A DNA stretch of 64,000 nucleotides from an uncultured Oligoflexia bacterium (GTDB lineage: Bacteria > Bdellovibrionota > Bacteriovoracia > Bacteriovoracales > Bacteriovoracaceae): positions 1-64,000 of the forward strand of contig CAKZJW010000139.1 of NCBI GenBank assembly GCA_937120495.1, read 5' to 3'. The notes beneath the pieces are model-generated. The model was not told where the DNA came from and did not search any database. It saw only the letters and a list, made by a program, of their open reading frames with translations. A program made the position numbers and the translations under genes. This document shows, one piece after another, positions 42,309 to 52,786 of this stretch. Numbering within the stretch: position 1 is the first letter of the stretch; every line of letters begins with the position of its first letter.

Positions 42309-43343
42309 TTAAAAGCGATCAGTATATTCTTGTATACTTGAGAGTTGATTCTCTTTTAAAAAACGAAGCATGTCGTTTTGAATATTCACTAGAAGCTTGG
42401 GTCCGTGAAAAATAAAGCTTGAATAAACTTGTGTCATTTTTCCACCCTGTTGCCAAAATTCTAGTATATCTTCAAATGAGTCAATACCACCGACCCCGAT
42501 AACAGAAATATCTTTTGTCTCTTTTGTGAGTTCACAAACTTTCTTTCTTATATCTCTAGATATATTTCTTATATATGCTCCGGAGACACCACCTTTATCA
42601 TAAGAGTGTTGAATGGTTGTATTTGTTGCAATTATTCCTGAGAGGGAGAACTCTTTTGAAAGCTCAACCATATCTTTTATATCTTCGATATTTAAATCTG
42701 GAGCGATTTTTAAGTAAAGTGGTTTACTTAGCATTTTTCTTTTTTCATCAATCGCAATACAAATATCTCTGAATGCTTCTTTTGTTTGCAAGTTTCTTAA
42801 CCCCGGAGTGTTAGGAGAAGAAATATTAATAACTATATAGTCTCCATGAGGAGCAAACATCTCATAGAGTTTTGCATATTCACTAGGAGTATCAGCAGCA
42901 GAGGTATTTTTATTTTTACCGATATTTATTCCTAGGCAACAAGTATGGTTACTAGATTTAATATTCTCTAGTATAACTTTAGAGCCTGCATTGGGAAATC
43001 CCATTGCATTGCGAATGGAATTATTTTCTGGGTACCTCCATATTCTTGGCCTTTCATTACCTTGCTGCGGCTCAATAGTTACAGTGCCAACTTCAACTGC
43101 ACCGAAGCCAATTTTTTCGAAAAATTCTATTGCAACAGCATTCTTGTCAAAGCCTGCTGCAAGTCCGACTGGAGAACTCCACTTTGTGTGCGAATCTGTA
43201 ATAGATAGTTGTTCCGAGACTTTAGCGCAAGGAAAGAGGTGAGATATTCCCGGGTACTTCGAAAAATATTTCATTGAGAAGTCATGAACATTTTCAGGGT
43301 CCATGGTAAAGGCTAATGGCTTGAAAATAGAGAATAAATTCAT
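42309..43343 (-). CDS. pyrD: Dihydroorotate dehydrogenase (quinone), class 2
   Basis: PyrD is a membrane-associated FMN enzyme of pyrimidine synthesis that passes electrons to quinone. The 344-residue protein has the class 2 N-terminal helices and the FMN segment PVGLAAGFDKNA. The sequence GTVTIEPQQGNERPR and the catalytic loop NISSPNTPGLRNLQ, with its base Ser, are also present. The C-terminal phosphate-binding segment has GVGGI and YSSFIFHGP, where the family usually reads VQ-[LIV]-Y-[TS]. It is convergent with the aldehyde dehydrogenase gene. Confidence 0.95.
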   Translation of the reverse strand: MNLFSIFKPLAFTMDPENVHDFSMKYFSKYPGISHLFPCAKVSEQLSITDSHTKWSSPVGLAAGFDKNAVAIEFFEKIGFGAVEVGTVTIEPQQGNERPRIWRYPENNSIRNAMGFPNAGSKVILENIKSSNHTCCLGINIGKNKNTSAADTPSEYAKLYEMFAPHGDYIVINISSPNTPGLRNLQTKEAFRDICIAIDEKRKMLSKPLYLKIAPDLNIEDIKDMVELSKEFSLSGIIATNTTIQHSYDKGGVSGAYIRNISRDIRKKVCELTKETKDISVIGVGGIDSFEDILEFWQQGGKMTQVYSSFIFHGPKLLVNIQNDMLRFLKENQLSSIQEYTDRF

Positions 43344-43423
43344 ACTATTTTTATACAGTTATTCAACTTCTTTCACAATCACTATTTGCTGTTTATTTCT
43401 CAAGGAATTGCTACAATATAGGG

Positions 43424-43846
43424 ATGAAAATTAGATCCACCTTGTTGGTATTAACATTTATCCTATCCATGAGCTTTAAAACTCCTAAGAAAATTAGTAA
43501 TACAGATATGAGAGCAGTTCCTACTGTCCTATCTATTAAGAACAAAGAGGCTGAGAAGCTTACATTAAAAAAATCTATAAATGGTCAATACTTTCTAGAA
43601 AAATCAAACGATTCCGAGTTGGTCATGTTCAAGCTTTCAAGTAGTAAAGCTCGTAAAATAGATGAAGCATTTGTTGAGAGATTTATTAATTTAAAATATA
43701 TGATGACACCTTTTTCAGGGAAAAAATGTGATATTCAATATGAGTTGATAATGAGAGGAGAGAAATCTCAAGTTTGTAAGGTTGAATCTCTAAAAATTAA
43801 AGAAAGTGAAAAGTTAATCGTACTATTAAAAAAATATTTTATATAA
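43424..43846 (+). CDS. Exported hypothetical protein (140 aa)
   Basis: I do not recognise this protein. It has a signal-like N-terminus (MKIRSTLLVLTFILSMSF), Lys-rich mature sequence and two cysteines. It is 13 bases before the Prc-type protease gene on the same strand and probably shares its transcript, so it may be a substrate or partner; that is inference from position. Confidence 0.6.
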   Translation: MKIRSTLLVLTFILSMSFKTPKKISNTDMRAVPTVLSIKNKEAEKLTLKKSINGQYFLEKSNDSELVMFKLSSSKARKIDEAFVERFINLKYMMTPFSGKKCDIQYELIMRGEKSQVCKVESLKIKESEKLIVLLKKYFI

Positions 43847-43859
43847 AAAAGGAAATTTG

Positions 43860-46052
43860 ATGTTTAAGTTTAAATTAACCATTTTATGTTTTGTTGTTGC
43901 AGCTAATAGTTTTGCATTCCAAAATAAATCCTTAATGAGTAGTGAAAAGAAAAAGAAGCCTTCTACTTTAGGAGCTCTTGTTTCTGGTCAACTAACTTTA
44001 ACAAAGGAAAAAGTACTAGGTAATATTCTTAAAGGTGCTCTAGAGAATATGCACTATACTAAGAAAAGAATAAATGATGATCTCTCTGAGAATGCATTTA
44101 AACTTTTTCTCGAAAGAATTGATTATGGAAAACAATTTTTACTTAAGAGTGATGTAAGAGATTTGAGTAAATATGAAGAAGAGTTTGATGATGAGCTTAG
44201 GTCCGGAAACCTTGTTGCTGTAACAAAGGGAATGGACATCCTTTCAAGAAGAATCAAACTAATAGAAAAACATGTAAAAAAGATTCTTAGTAAGCCTCTT
44301 GATTTAAATAAAAAAGTTAAATTTGAAACAGATGCTAAAAAAAGAGAATTTGTAAGAACTGAAGCACAACTAAAAGAACGTTGGACAAAGATGTTAACTT
44401 TAGATGTCCTATCAGATTTTGTTAGCACAAAAGATGAGCAAGAAGGAAAAAATCTTTCAGACAAAAAGAAAAAAGAAATGGCTAAAAAAGCCAAGAAGAA
44501 AAAATCAAAAAAGAAAAAGAAACTTTCTGATAAAGAAATAGAAAAAGAGGCAAGAGAAACAATTGCGAAACGTTATGAAAAAGTCTTTAAAAGATTAAAA
44601 GAGATTGATGGTAACGATAAATATGACCGTTTCTACAACTCTATAACGAGAGTTTATGATCCACATACTCACTACTTAATTCCAGAAGAGAAAGAAGATT
44701 TTGATATCCAAATGAGTGGGAAACTTGAAGGGATTGGAGCTCTTCTTAGAGAGGAAAATTCTTATATCAAAGTAGAAAAAATTATTCCAGGTTCTGCTTC
44801 TTGGAAGGGAAAAGAGCTAAAGGCTGAAGATGTAATCTTGGCTGTTGGACAGGCGGATGATAAAGCCGTTGATATTGTCAATATGAGCCTTAAAGAAGCA
44901 GTTAAACTTATTAGAGGTAAGAAAGGGACGACAGTAAAACTTACAGTAAAGAGTCCTGATGGAACAAAGCGAGTAATTGCAATAGTTAGAGACGAAGTTA
45001 TTATTGAAGAGACTTATGTTAAAAGTGCTGTTCTTACAAATAAAAATCTTGGAGTCAAAATAGGCTATATTGTTGTTCCTGGCTTCTATAGAGATTTTGA
45101 AAATCCTAATGGAAGAAACTGTTCAACAGATGTAAAAATTGAGATTGAAAAACTTAAAAAGAAAAGTGTTGATGGGATTATTTTAGATCTTAGAAACAAC
45201 GGTGGTGGAGCTCTTGAAGATGCAAAACTTATGGCCGGATTATTTATTAAGAAAGGTCCAATTGTTCAGGTACAAGACTCTCAAGGTAATAGAGAAGTGC
45301 TTGCTGATACAGATGGGAAAATATTCTTTAAAAAGCCTGTTGTTGTTTTAGTAAATAGATTCTCTGCTTCAGCTTCTGAGATTGTAGCAGCAGCTCTTCA
45401 AGATTACGGTAGAGCCATTGTTATGGGATCTGGGGAGCAGACTCACGGTAAGGGGACAGTTCAAGCTGTAATCGGATTAGACAGATATGCAGGTCCTCCT
45501 GGTAAACAGTATTCTCCACTTGGAGCACTTAAGATTACGATTCAAATGTTCTATAGAGTTAATGGTGGCTCAACTCAGTTTAGAGGTGTAAGGCCAGATA
45601 TTATTCTTCCGGATCCATTTGGCTATATGGAGTCAGGTGAGAGGTCTCTTGATTACGCGATTCCTTATGGAGAGATTCAAAAGGTGCCATACAAGAAATG
45701 GACAGATAAAGGTTACAAGCTCAGTTCAATTGTTAAAAAGAGTCTTAAGCGTGTAGAGAAATCTGCTGAGTTTAAGAAAATTAGCAATGCCACAGCATGG
45801 TATAAAAAGAGAAAAGACGACTCTAAACGTTCTTTGAACTTAAAAGATTTTATTAAAAATAAAGAAGAAGCTTTTAAGAAGTCAGAGGAATATAAAGCTG
45901 AGACTATCAATGATAACTTAGTCGTATCAGGTCTTAAGAAGACTAGAGATGAAGATGAGAAAGAGACTCAGAAAGAATACATCGAAGACTTAAAGAAGGA
46001 TCCAGTTCTAGATGAAGCTCTTCATATTTTCCAAGATATTCTAAAAAAATAA
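43860..46052 (+). CDS. prc: Tail-specific protease Prc/Tsp, family S41
   Basis: This periplasmic serine protease recognises C-terminal tails. The protein has 731 residues, with signal peptide MFKFKLTILCFVVAANSFA. A helical N-terminal domain contains a Lys-rich insert (about residues 200-222). A PDZ domain follows (VEKIIPGSASWKGKELKAED, about 300-380). The catalytic dyad is Ser504 in FSASASEI and Lys531 in THGKGTVQ, with two extra residues between them compared with E. coli Prc. The C-terminal Prc domain is present. The start is ATG 43860, not the preceding TTG 43857. Confidence 0.93.
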   Translation: MFKFKLTILCFVVAANSFAFQNKSLMSSEKKKKPSTLGALVSGQLTLTKEKVLGNILKGALENMHYTKKRINDDLSENAFKLFLERIDYGKQFLLKSDVRDLSKYEEEFDDELRSGNLVAVTKGMDILSRRIKLIEKHVKKILSKPLDLNKKVKFETDAKKREFVRTEAQLKERWTKMLTLDVLSDFVSTKDEQEGKNLSDKKKKEMAKKAKKKKSKKKKKLSDKEIEKEARETIAKRYEKVFKRLKEIDGNDKYDRFYNSITRVYDPHTHYLIPEEKEDFDIQMSGKLEGIGALLREENSYIKVEKIIPGSASWKGKELKAEDVILAVGQADDKAVDIVNMSLKEAVKLIRGKKGTTVKLTVKSPDGTKRVIAIVRDEVIIEETYVKSAVLTNKNLGVKIGYIVVPGFYRDFENPNGRNCSTDVKIEIEKLKKKSVDGIILDLRNNGGGALEDAKLMAGLFIKKGPIVQVQDSQGNREVLADTDGKIFFKKPVVVLVNRFSASASEIVAAALQDYGRAIVMGSGEQTHGKGTVQAVIGLDRYAGPPGKQYSPLGALKITIQMFYRVNGGSTQFRGVRPDIILPDPFGYMESGERSLDYAIPYGEIQKVPYKKWTDKGYKLSSIVKKSLKRVEKSAEFKKISNATAWYKKRKDDSKRSLNLKDFIKNKEEAFKKSEEYKAETINDNLVVSGLKKTRDEDEKETQKEYIEDLKKDPVLDEALHIFQDILKK

Positions 46053-46074
46053 TCTTTAACAAATACCATAAAGC

Positions 46075-46113
46075 TTGCTACTCTTTTGAAATAATTTTTT
46101 AACGGAGTAGCAA
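46075..46113 (+). promoter_or_regulatory. Perfect 9-bp inverted repeat overlapping the ribosome binding site of the methyltransferase gene
   Basis: TTGCTACTC (46075-46083) and GAGTAGCAA (46105-46113) are exact inverted repeats around a 21-base AT-rich loop. The right arm includes the GAG of the GGAG Shine-Dalgarno (46104-46107). As RNA the hairpin would hide the ribosome binding site; as DNA it could be an operator. Confidence 0.5.
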
Positions 46114-46118
46114 TTCTT

Positions 46119-46904
46119 ATGGCACAGCCTTTTAATAAGTACGTTTATTATGAAAAAAGCGTACAGAACCCATCAAATGAAGTTGAATTTTTTAATGAGA
46201 AATACGAAGAATTGCGCGGAGCAAAAGCAAAAACTCTTAGAGAGGACTTTTGTGGAACTGCAGCTATTTCTTGTGAGTGGGTTAAGCAAAGTGCTGAACA
46301 TAAGGCGTGGGGGATTGATTTAGATCCAGAGCCAATTGATTACGGAATGAATAATCATTATGCCCAACTAGATGATGAAGCAAAAAGTCGCATGAAGTAT
46401 ATTGAGGGTAATGTTTTAAACTCAGGAACTCCAACTGTTGATATTTGTTTTGCATTTAACTTTTCATATTTTATTTTCAAAAAAAGAGACGAACTTCTTA
46501 CTTATTTTAAAGCCGCACGAGAAGCTTTAAATGATGGTGGGGTTTTCTTTATGGACCTTTTTGGAGGCCCAGATAGTATTCAAGAGAACACTGATATTAT
46601 ATCTCATGAAGGTTTTAAATACTTTTGGGAATGTCAGATGTTTAATCCAATGACAAATGACTGTCGTTTCGCAATACATTTCAAAAGAAAAGGTGAACAA
46701 AAAAGAAAAGATGTTTTTGTTTATAACTGGAGAATGTGGGGAATGATGGAGCTTCGTGATCTGCTCTTAGAAGCAGGATTCTCAAAAACTATCGGTTATT
46801 GGGAAGGCGAAGATGATGACGGTGGTGGAGATGGAGATTTCTTTGCAACTGACGAAGCCGAGCAATGTGAAGCTTGGGTTACGTATATCGCAGCTTTAAA
46901 GTAG
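46119..46904 (+). CDS. Class I SAM-dependent methyltransferase
   Basis: This 261-residue cytoplasmic protein has a Rossmann methyltransferase core. Motif I is degenerate (LREDFCGTAAISCEW), and motif II is WGIDLDPEPIDYG. The motif IV region is VDICFAFNFSYF, and GGVFFMDLFGG follows. Aromatic segments YFWECQMFNP and NWRMWGMMELRDLL make up the C-terminal part. The DFCGTA-type motif I is seen in a family of uncharacterised class I methyltransferases; the substrate is unknown. It stands alone after prc. Confidence 0.85.
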   Translation: MAQPFNKYVYYEKSVQNPSNEVEFFNEKYEELRGAKAKTLREDFCGTAAISCEWVKQSAEHKAWGIDLDPEPIDYGMNNHYAQLDDEAKSRMKYIEGNVLNSGTPTVDICFAFNFSYFIFKKRDELLTYFKAAREALNDGGVFFMDLFGGPDSIQENTDIISHEGFKYFWECQMFNPMTNDCRFAIHFKRKGEQKRKDVFVYNWRMWGMMELRDLLLEAGFSKTIGYWEGEDDDGGGDGDFFATDEAEQCEAWVTYIAALK

Positions 46905-46971
46905 ATTTAAAGTTACCAGTTGTTACATTCTTTTTATTTGATTAGCTCATAATTAAATTTAAGCTTTAGTG

Positions 46972-47715
46972 ATGAGGCTAATTTTATTTTTTGCGCTAAG
47001 CGTTTCGTTACATTTAATTTTCTTCTTACAGGCGTACTCTGATGAGGAGCCTCTTAGTCAGGAAAAGGTATTTCGAGTAAAAGTCCTAAAAGAAATCTCC
47101 TCGAATAAATTATTACAAAAAAAATATTTTTCAAAATTTAATAAATTAATTCATTCATTACCGTATTCTTTGGGAGAAAATCTAAATTCAACCAACAATA
47201 CGGGGTCTGCCCACGAAAATCTTTACCAGTTCATTAATAGTGGTCTAACCTTTCCTAGTGTTTTTCAAAAATTTAAAATAAAAGGAACTGTTCAAGCAAG
47301 ATTATTCTTTGATTCAAAAGGGAATTTTATCTTTAAAAACTCAACATTTTCTTCCTCTAATGGCTTTTTAAGATTTCACATTATGAGCTACTTAAGGAGA
47401 AGGTTACAAGGTTTTAAGTTCAGTGATGTAAAAAAATACGGCTATATTAATACATTCTTTTCATTTTCTTATACTACAACAACACTGAAGACTAAATCGA
47501 GTGCAAGCAGTGTCAATTTTGTTTTTGAGAGAATTGGATATGGAACTAATTCAAAAGTTGCAACTACTCTAAATGAGATTGGATTAACACTGATTAGCGT
47601 ACTAAACCTTCTTAAGTTTCGTCCAGAGTTCTTAAAAACTCAAAAAGAGCTAGTTCAAGAACAAGCAGCCTTTGACTATTTAGAAAAGATCAAAAAGCAT
47701 AAGTATTATAAATAG
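46972..47715 (+). CDS. TonB-like C-terminal domain protein, exported or membrane-anchored
   Basis: This 247-residue protein starts with one hydrophobic segment (ILFFALSVSLHLIFFLQAY), as in TonB. Residues about 90-150 resemble the TonB C-terminal fold: FPSVFQKFKIKGTVQARLFF, then a DSKGNF turn and a C-terminal helix. The usual Pro-rich linker is missing. It may be a periplasmic energy-coupling or envelope protein; no ExbB/ExbD genes are nearby. ATG 46972 is preferred; GTG 46969 is possible. Confidence 0.55.
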   Translation: MRLILFFALSVSLHLIFFLQAYSDEEPLSQEKVFRVKVLKEISSNKLLQKKYFSKFNKLIHSLPYSLGENLNSTNNTGSAHENLYQFINSGLTFPSVFQKFKIKGTVQARLFFDSKGNFIFKNSTFSSSNGFLRFHIMSYLRRRLQGFKFSDVKKYGYINTFFSFSYTTTTLKTKSSASSVNFVFERIGYGTNSKVATTLNEIGLTLISVLNLLKFRPEFLKTQKELVQEQAAFDYLEKIKKHKYYK

Positions 47716-47716
47716 C

Positions 47717-48202
47717 TTAATTTTTTGGAAGTTTATAATCGCCAGCGTTCATAATCTTAGCTACGGCTTTATGAACTCTCTCAAGAACTGAGCTTTTATT
47801 ATAGACTCTAAATACTTCATCTTCGTGATAAGAGGCCATCTCATCTTTTGCAATTTCATCTTCAAGCTTTTTGAGGTCAATGTTTTTTAAAATAGCATCT
47901 TTCCAATTACTAATTGCCTTCTTTTCTATTTCATCTAAACCATCAAGGTGAGAGATGACTCTCATTTGGTGGGCCAAAAATGCACGATCTGGTTTGTGAG
48001 TAACAAGTGGAACAATTTCATTAAAAGGAGTTTGAGCCTCGAGATCTTTTTGAATGATTTCTCGTTGCTGTTGATTGAAAGAGAGAGATGATAGCTTTTT
48101 ATTAATCCAATCAACTTCTTGGTCACTTAAAACACCATCGATCCATACAACAGAGAAGCTTGCTCTCCACATATTAAATTTACTTTCGCTAATTTCACTC
48201 AC
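47717..48202 (-). CDS. TerB-like domain protein
   Basis: This 161-residue helical cytoplasmic protein has an N-terminal WRASFSVVWIDGVLSDQEVDW. It matches the acidic D-G-x-x-[ST]-x-x-E motif of TerB-like (DjlA/TerB) domains, which bind metal ions. There are no other ter genes nearby, so tellurite resistance is not implied. It is convergent with the TonB-like gene and divergent from mutA. Confidence 0.65.
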   Translation of the reverse strand: MSEISESKFNMWRASFSVVWIDGVLSDQEVDWINKKLSSLSFNQQQREIIQKDLEAQTPFNEIVPLVTHKPDRAFLAHQMRVISHLDGLDEIEKKAISNWKDAILKNIDLKKLEDEIAKDEMASYHEDEVFRVYNKSSVLERVHKAVAKIMNAGDYKLPKN

Positions 48203-48325
48203 ATTGACTCCTAGGTCTGTATTCCTAATTAATTATACTCGAAATTGGAGAGAAATCCCTATGAAATTGGTTATATCACTTACTTTTTGCTAGAATTTCA
48301 GGGTAATTGAAGCATGGAGTTAAAA

Positions 48326-49675
48326 ATGATTGACGATTCAATCGGAATCAAAGGGATCTTTGATAATCCCAGTATAAAAAATTGGGAAGAGATCACCAAA
48401 AAAATGTTAAAGACTGATGACTTGGATAATAAGTTATTATTTAAATCAATTGAGCAAATTGATATTTACCCTCTACATACGGATAATAAATTTGTTGCTG
48501 AACTTGCAACTTTTCCAACTGATATTTCTATTTTTAATGATCAAAACCAGAAAAAAAATAGAGATGAATTTGATATCGATTTATGCAAAATTCATAATGC
48601 TGGGGCAAGCATATGCCAGGAGCTAGCATATCTGGTTCACTCTTTTATAAATGCCAAAAAAGAAACTCTAAATATATCTATAAGCCTTGATTCTCTTTAT
48701 TTTTCAAATATTGCAAAACTTCGAGCAGCTCGGTTCCTACTTGAAAGAATTAATGAAGAGTCTGAAGCCAGTACTAGTTTTAACTTCTACGCATTTAATT
48801 CCCTAAGAGAGCAAACTCTATTTGATCCATGGGTTAATATGCTTAGAAATGTTTCAAGTTCAATGTCAGCAATTATTGGGGGCGCAAACTTTATAAGCTC
48901 TTTTGGTTATGATGAACTTTTCTCTCATCTAACTTCTCAAGAAAAATCAAAGCTTGGTGAAAGACAAAGTTTAAATCACTTGAAAATCCTTCTTGAGGAG
49001 TCTCATCTATCAGATGTGAAAGATTACTCAAGGGGAAGCTATGCTATCGAAAATTTAACTTATCAATTTATTGATAAAGCTTGGAGCATGGCGAAGAAGA
49101 AGCCGCTTGATAATGAGGCTGACTTTTCAAAAGAGATTAAGGAAATATCATTAAAGAGATTTGAACTTATTAGAAAAGGTAAATCAACAATTACTGGGGT
49201 TAATAATTTTGCAAACCCTCAAGAGACGATTGAATCAATTTATAAATACAAAAACGAAGTTATTCAAAACACAAAAAGTGATGAGCTTTACCCTTTAAGA
49301 ACTGTGGCTTCAGAATTTGAAAACTTAAGATCTAAGTTTAATAGAGATAATAAAATTGCAGTAGTTCTATTTGGAGATGAATCGAAACTTTCAGCTCGAG
49401 CAAATTTTTGTCAGAATTATTTTGAGGTTCTAGGGGCTGAGGTTGTGCAGTTCTCAAGTATTGAAAAAGTCGATAAGGGGTCTCATATAGTTATCTGTTC
49501 AACAGATGATAAGTATGAGTCGCAGTTAAGTGATTTTATCGAATCAGCAAAAGATAAAAAAGCGAAGAGCATTTATGTCGCAGGTAAATATGAGCATAAA
49601 GATTCAAATGGGTGTCTGTATATGGGACAAAATATTTATGAAACACTTCACCGTTTTGTAGAGGAGAGTTGCTAA
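48326..49675 (+). CDS. mutA: Methylmalonyl-CoA mutase small subunit
   Basis: This is the non-catalytic partner of MutB. From ATG 48326 (GGAG six bases upstream) it is about 449 residues, shorter than the usual ~600. The TIM-barrel-like segment [11 protein letters not shown] corresponds to MRAARLLW of MutB, and [15 protein letters not shown] matches the substrate-domain helix. The C-terminal ~110 residues ([14 protein letters not shown], then a Rossmann-like repeat) are a degenerate cobalamin-domain-like fold without the DxHxxG motif, as expected for small subunits. The stop overlaps the MutB start. Confidence 0.9.
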   Translation: MIDDSIGIKGIFDNPSIKNWEEITKKMLKTDDLDNKLLFKSIEQIDIYPLHTDNKFVAELATFPTDISIFNDQNQKKNRDEFDIDLCKIHNAGASICQELAYLVHSFINAKKETLNISISLDSLYFSNIAKLRAARFLLERINEESEASTSFNFYAFNSLREQTLFDPWVNMLRNVSSSMSAIIGGANFISSFGYDELFSHLTSQEKSKLGERQSLNHLKILLEESHLSDVKDYSRGSYAIENLTYQFIDKAWSMAKKKPLDNEADFSKEIKEISLKRFELIRKGKSTITGVNNFANPQETIESIYKYKNEVIQNTKSDELYPLRTVASEFENLRSKFNRDNKIAVVLFGDESKLSARANFCQNYFEVLGAEVVQFSSIEKVDKGSHIVICSTDDKYESQLSDFIESAKDKKAKSIYVAGKYEHKDSNGCLYMGQNIYETLHRFVEESC

Positions 49676-51804
49676 TGAATATTTTTGAAATAGATATCTT
49701 TGCAAAAAAAGAGTTAACAAAAAAAACGCAAAAAACGTTTGCTACAGCAGAGGGGATTGAGCTTCACGAAAACTATAATAAAGAAGATATTAAAGATCTT
49801 GACCATGTAAACACATTGCCTGGAATAGCTCCTTTTATAAGAGGACCATATTCGACAATGTACCGAACTAAGCCTTGGACAATTAGGCAGTACGCAGGTT
49901 TCTCTACAGCAGAGGAGAGTAACGCCTTTTATAGAAGAAACTTGTCTAAGGGACAAAAAGGTTTATCTATTGCTTTTGACCTTGCTACCCACCGCGGTTA
50001 TGACTCGGATCATCCTCGCGTTGTAGGTGATGTCGGTATGGCCGGAGTTGCAATTGATTCAATCAAAGATATGAGAATTTTATTTGATAAGATTCCTCTT
50101 GATCAAATGAGTGTATCAATGACAATGAACGGAGCCGTTCTTCCAATCTTAGCTCTTTATATTGTAGCAGCAGAAGAGCAAGGCGTTTCTCAAGATAAGC
50201 TCGCAGGAACAATTCAAAATGATATATTAAAAGAATTTATGGTTAGAAATACTTATATCTATCCACCTGCTGCAAGCATGAAAATAATTGCAGATATCTT
50301 TGAATACACTTCAAAAAATATGCCTAAGTTTAACTCTATAAGTATCTCTGGCTATCATATGCAAGAAGCAGGAGCGACGGCAGACCTTGAACTTGCTTAT
50401 ACTTTAGCGGACGGACTGGAATATATTAAATCTGGAATAAGTGCAGGAATTGATATTGATAAATTTGCACCAAGACTTTCATTTTTCTGGGCCATTGGAA
50501 TGAACTATCCAATGGAGATTGCAAAAATGAGAGCCGCAAGACTTCTTTGGGCCAAAATTGTAAAGAAGTTTAATCCAAAACTAGAAAAATCAATGAGCCT
50601 TAGAACTCACTGTCAAACAAGTGGATGGAGCTTAACAGCTCAGGATGTTTACAATAATGTTACAAGAACATGTGTTGAAGCCATGGCCGCAGCTCATGGA
50701 CATACTCAATCACTGCATACAAATTCACTAGACGAAGCGCTAGCTCTTCCTACTGATTTCAGTGCAAGAATTGCAAGAAATACACAGCTCTTTATTCAAA
50801 ATGAAACTGATACATGTAAGCTAATTGATCCATGGGGAGGAAGTTTCTTTATAGAGAAGTTAACTCACGACCTAGCGGCGAAAGCTTGGGAACATATTCA
50901 AGAAGTTGAAGAGTATGGTGGAATGAGTAAAGCTATTGAGGCGGGCATTCCTAAAATGAAAATTGAAGAAGCCGCAGCAAAAACTCAAGCAAGAATTGAT
51001 TCAAAACAACAAATCATTATTGGTCTAAATAAAGATGCTCCTGACTTTGAAGAAGAGATCCCAGTTCTAAAGGTTGATAATACTAAAGTTCGTGAAGCTC
51101 AGCTTCAAAGACTAAAAGAGCTCAAAGAACAAAGAGATGAGTCAGAAACAAAGAAGTCTCTAGAGGCCCTAACAAAAGCTGCTAAAACTAATGAAGGGAA
51201 CTTATTAGACCTTGCAGTAAAAGCAGCAAGAGCAAGTGCAACTGTTGGTGAAATTAGTGATGCACTAGAGGCCGTTTATGGACGTCATCAAGCAACTATA
51301 AAATCTATCCAAGGTGTTTATAAGAATACACTTGGGCAGGAGAATCCGAACGTGGAAAAAATTAATGAGTTAATTTCTAAATTTGAAAAAGCCGAAGGAA
51401 GACGTCCTAGAATCTTAATTGCAAAAATGGGACAAGATGGTCACGATAGAGGACAAAAAGTTGTAGCAACTGCGTTTGCTGATCTGGGCTTTGATGTCGA
51501 TATTGGTCCATTATTTCAAACACCTGAAGAGACTGCAAAACAAGCAGTTGAAAATGATGTGCACTTTATTGCGGCAAGCTCACTAGCAGCAGGACACTTA
51601 ACTTTAATTCCAACTTTAAAGGCCGCACTTAAAAAATTAAATAGAGAAGATATAGCAATCGTTGTTGGTGGAGTTATTCCTCCTGATGACTATCAAATTC
51701 TATTTGATATGGGTGTAATGTCAGTATTTGGACCTGGAACTGTAATTAGTGAATCGGCAATAGAGTTAATTGAAAAGATCACAAAAGTTTTAGGCCATGA
51801 ATAA
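49675..51804 (+). CDS. mutB: Methylmalonyl-CoA mutase large, catalytic subunit
   Basis: This adenosylcobalamin enzyme interconverts methylmalonyl-CoA and succinyl-CoA, linking propionate and odd-chain or branched carbon to the TCA cycle. It has 709 residues from ATG 49675 (TAATG overlap with mutA). The substrate barrel contains [21 protein letters not shown] in pieces and the TQSLHTN region. The C-terminal cobalamin domain has D588-G-H590-D-R-G593, with His590 the cobalt ligand, then SSLAAGHL. Followed by meaB with an 8-base overlap. Confidence 0.97.
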   Translation: MNIFEIDIFAKKELTKKTQKTFATAEGIELHENYNKEDIKDLDHVNTLPGIAPFIRGPYSTMYRTKPWTIRQYAGFSTAEESNAFYRRNLSKGQKGLSIAFDLATHRGYDSDHPRVVGDVGMAGVAIDSIKDMRILFDKIPLDQMSVSMTMNGAVLPILALYIVAAEEQGVSQDKLAGTIQNDILKEFMVRNTYIYPPAASMKIIADIFEYTSKNMPKFNSISISGYHMQEAGATADLELAYTLADGLEYIKSGISAGIDIDKFAPRLSFFWAIGMNYPMEIAKMRAARLLWAKIVKKFNPKLEKSMSLRTHCQTSGWSLTAQDVYNNVTRTCVEAMAAAHGHTQSLHTNSLDEALALPTDFSARIARNTQLFIQNETDTCKLIDPWGGSFFIEKLTHDLAAKAWEHIQEVEEYGGMSKAIEAGIPKMKIEEAAAKTQARIDSKQQIIIGLNKDAPDFEEEIPVLKVDNTKVREAQLQRLKELKEQRDESETKKSLEALTKAAKTNEGNLLDLAVKAARASATVGEISDALEAVYGRHQATIKSIQGVYKNTLGQENPNVEKINELISKFEKAEGRRPRILIAKMGQDGHDRGQKVVATAFADLGFDVDIGPLFQTPEETAKQAVENDVHFIAASSLAAGHLTLIPTLKAALKKLNREDIAIVVGGVIPPDDYQILFDMGVMSVFGPGTVISESAIELIEKITKVLGHE

Positions 51805-52786
51805 AAGATCAACTCTTGATATTGATGATTTTGTTAAAGGTATTAAAAACCAAGATATAACAACTCTATCTCGAGCGATCACTCTTATTGAGAGCAAAAA
51901 TGAACAACATCAAACCCTTGCAAAAAAACTCCTAAAAGAAATTTTACCTTTGACGGGAAAATCAAAGAGAATTGGAATTTCAGGAACACCGGGAGTTGGT
52001 AAATCAACCTTTATCGAATCCTTTGGAAACTTTCTTATTGATCAAGGTTTGAAAGTGGCCGTTCTTGCAATTGATCCCACAAGCTATAAAAGTGGGGGCT
52101 CTATTCTTGGTGATAAAACAAGAATGAATAAACTCTCATCTAATCCGATGTCATTTATTAGACCAACACCTAGTGGAACAAACCTAGGTGGAGTTGCTTC
52201 AAAGACCAGAGAAAGCTTACTTCTTTGTGAGGCTGCTGGATTTGATATTGTAATAGTTGAAACAGTGGGAGTGGGGCAATCTGAAGTTACTGTTTCTAAG
52301 ATCGTAGATTTTTTCTTAGTATTAATGCAGCCAGGGGGAGGAGATGACCTTCAGGGGATTAAGAGAGGTATTTTAGAGCTTGCTGACCTTGTAGCAATTA
52401 ACAAAGCTGACGGAGAGGGACTTGGCATGGCCAAGCTTGCAAAGTCTGAATACGAGTCGGCATTAAATATATTAAGGCATAATGAGTACTGGGAACCTTC
52501 GGTAAAGCTTTGCTCTGGTTTAAAGGGCGAGGGTCTTGATGATATATACGCTACAATTAATGCTTATTATAAAAAAATGAATAAAGATGATCATTTAAAA
52601 AATAAAAGAAATGAACAACTTTTAAAATGGCTTCAAGAATTATTTTTTGAAAAAGTAAATCAACAGATTTCAAAAGATAAAGACTTTGAGAAAGGTTTAG
52701 AGGAAAATTATAAAGAAATCTTAGAGCATAAGATCTCTATTATTGAAGCAGCAGAGAAACTTTTTAATAAGGTTTTAAAAAAATGA
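51797..52786 (+). CDS. meaB: MeaB/ArgK G3E GTPase, methylmalonyl-CoA mutase chaperone
   Basis: MeaB protects and reloads cobalamin in the mutase. The 329-residue protein has Walker [10 protein letters not shown] (63-71), DPTS and [12 protein letters not shown], the ETVGVGQSE switch and the NKADGEG base-recognition motif, all typical of MeaB. The order mutA-mutB-meaB with overlapping ends is the standard operon. Its end overlaps the nth start by 4 bases. Confidence 0.97.
   Translation: MNKRSTLDIDDFVKGIKNQDITTLSRAITLIESKNEQHQTLAKKLLKEILPLTGKSKRIGISGTPGVGKSTFIESFGNFLIDQGLKVAVLAIDPTSYKSGGSILGDKTRMNKLSSNPMSFIRPTPSGTNLGGVASKTRESLLLCEAAGFDIVIVETVGVGQSEVTVSKIVDFFLVLMQPGGGDDLQGIKRGILELADLVAINKADGEGLGMAKLAKSEYESALNILRHNEYWEPSVKLCSGLKGEGLDDIYATINAYYKKMNKDDHLKNKRNEQLLKWLQELFFEKVNQQISKDKDFEKGLEENYKEILEHKISIIEAAEKLFNKVLKK

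Noticed and set aside
44123-44494. 123-codon open frame antisense to prc
   Set aside because: It is a shadow of the Lys-rich insert of prc (Lys codons read backwards as Phe/Leu/Ser).
47717-48202. Tellurite resistance locus
   Set aside because: Only a TerB-like motif is seen, without TerC, TerD or other ter genes.
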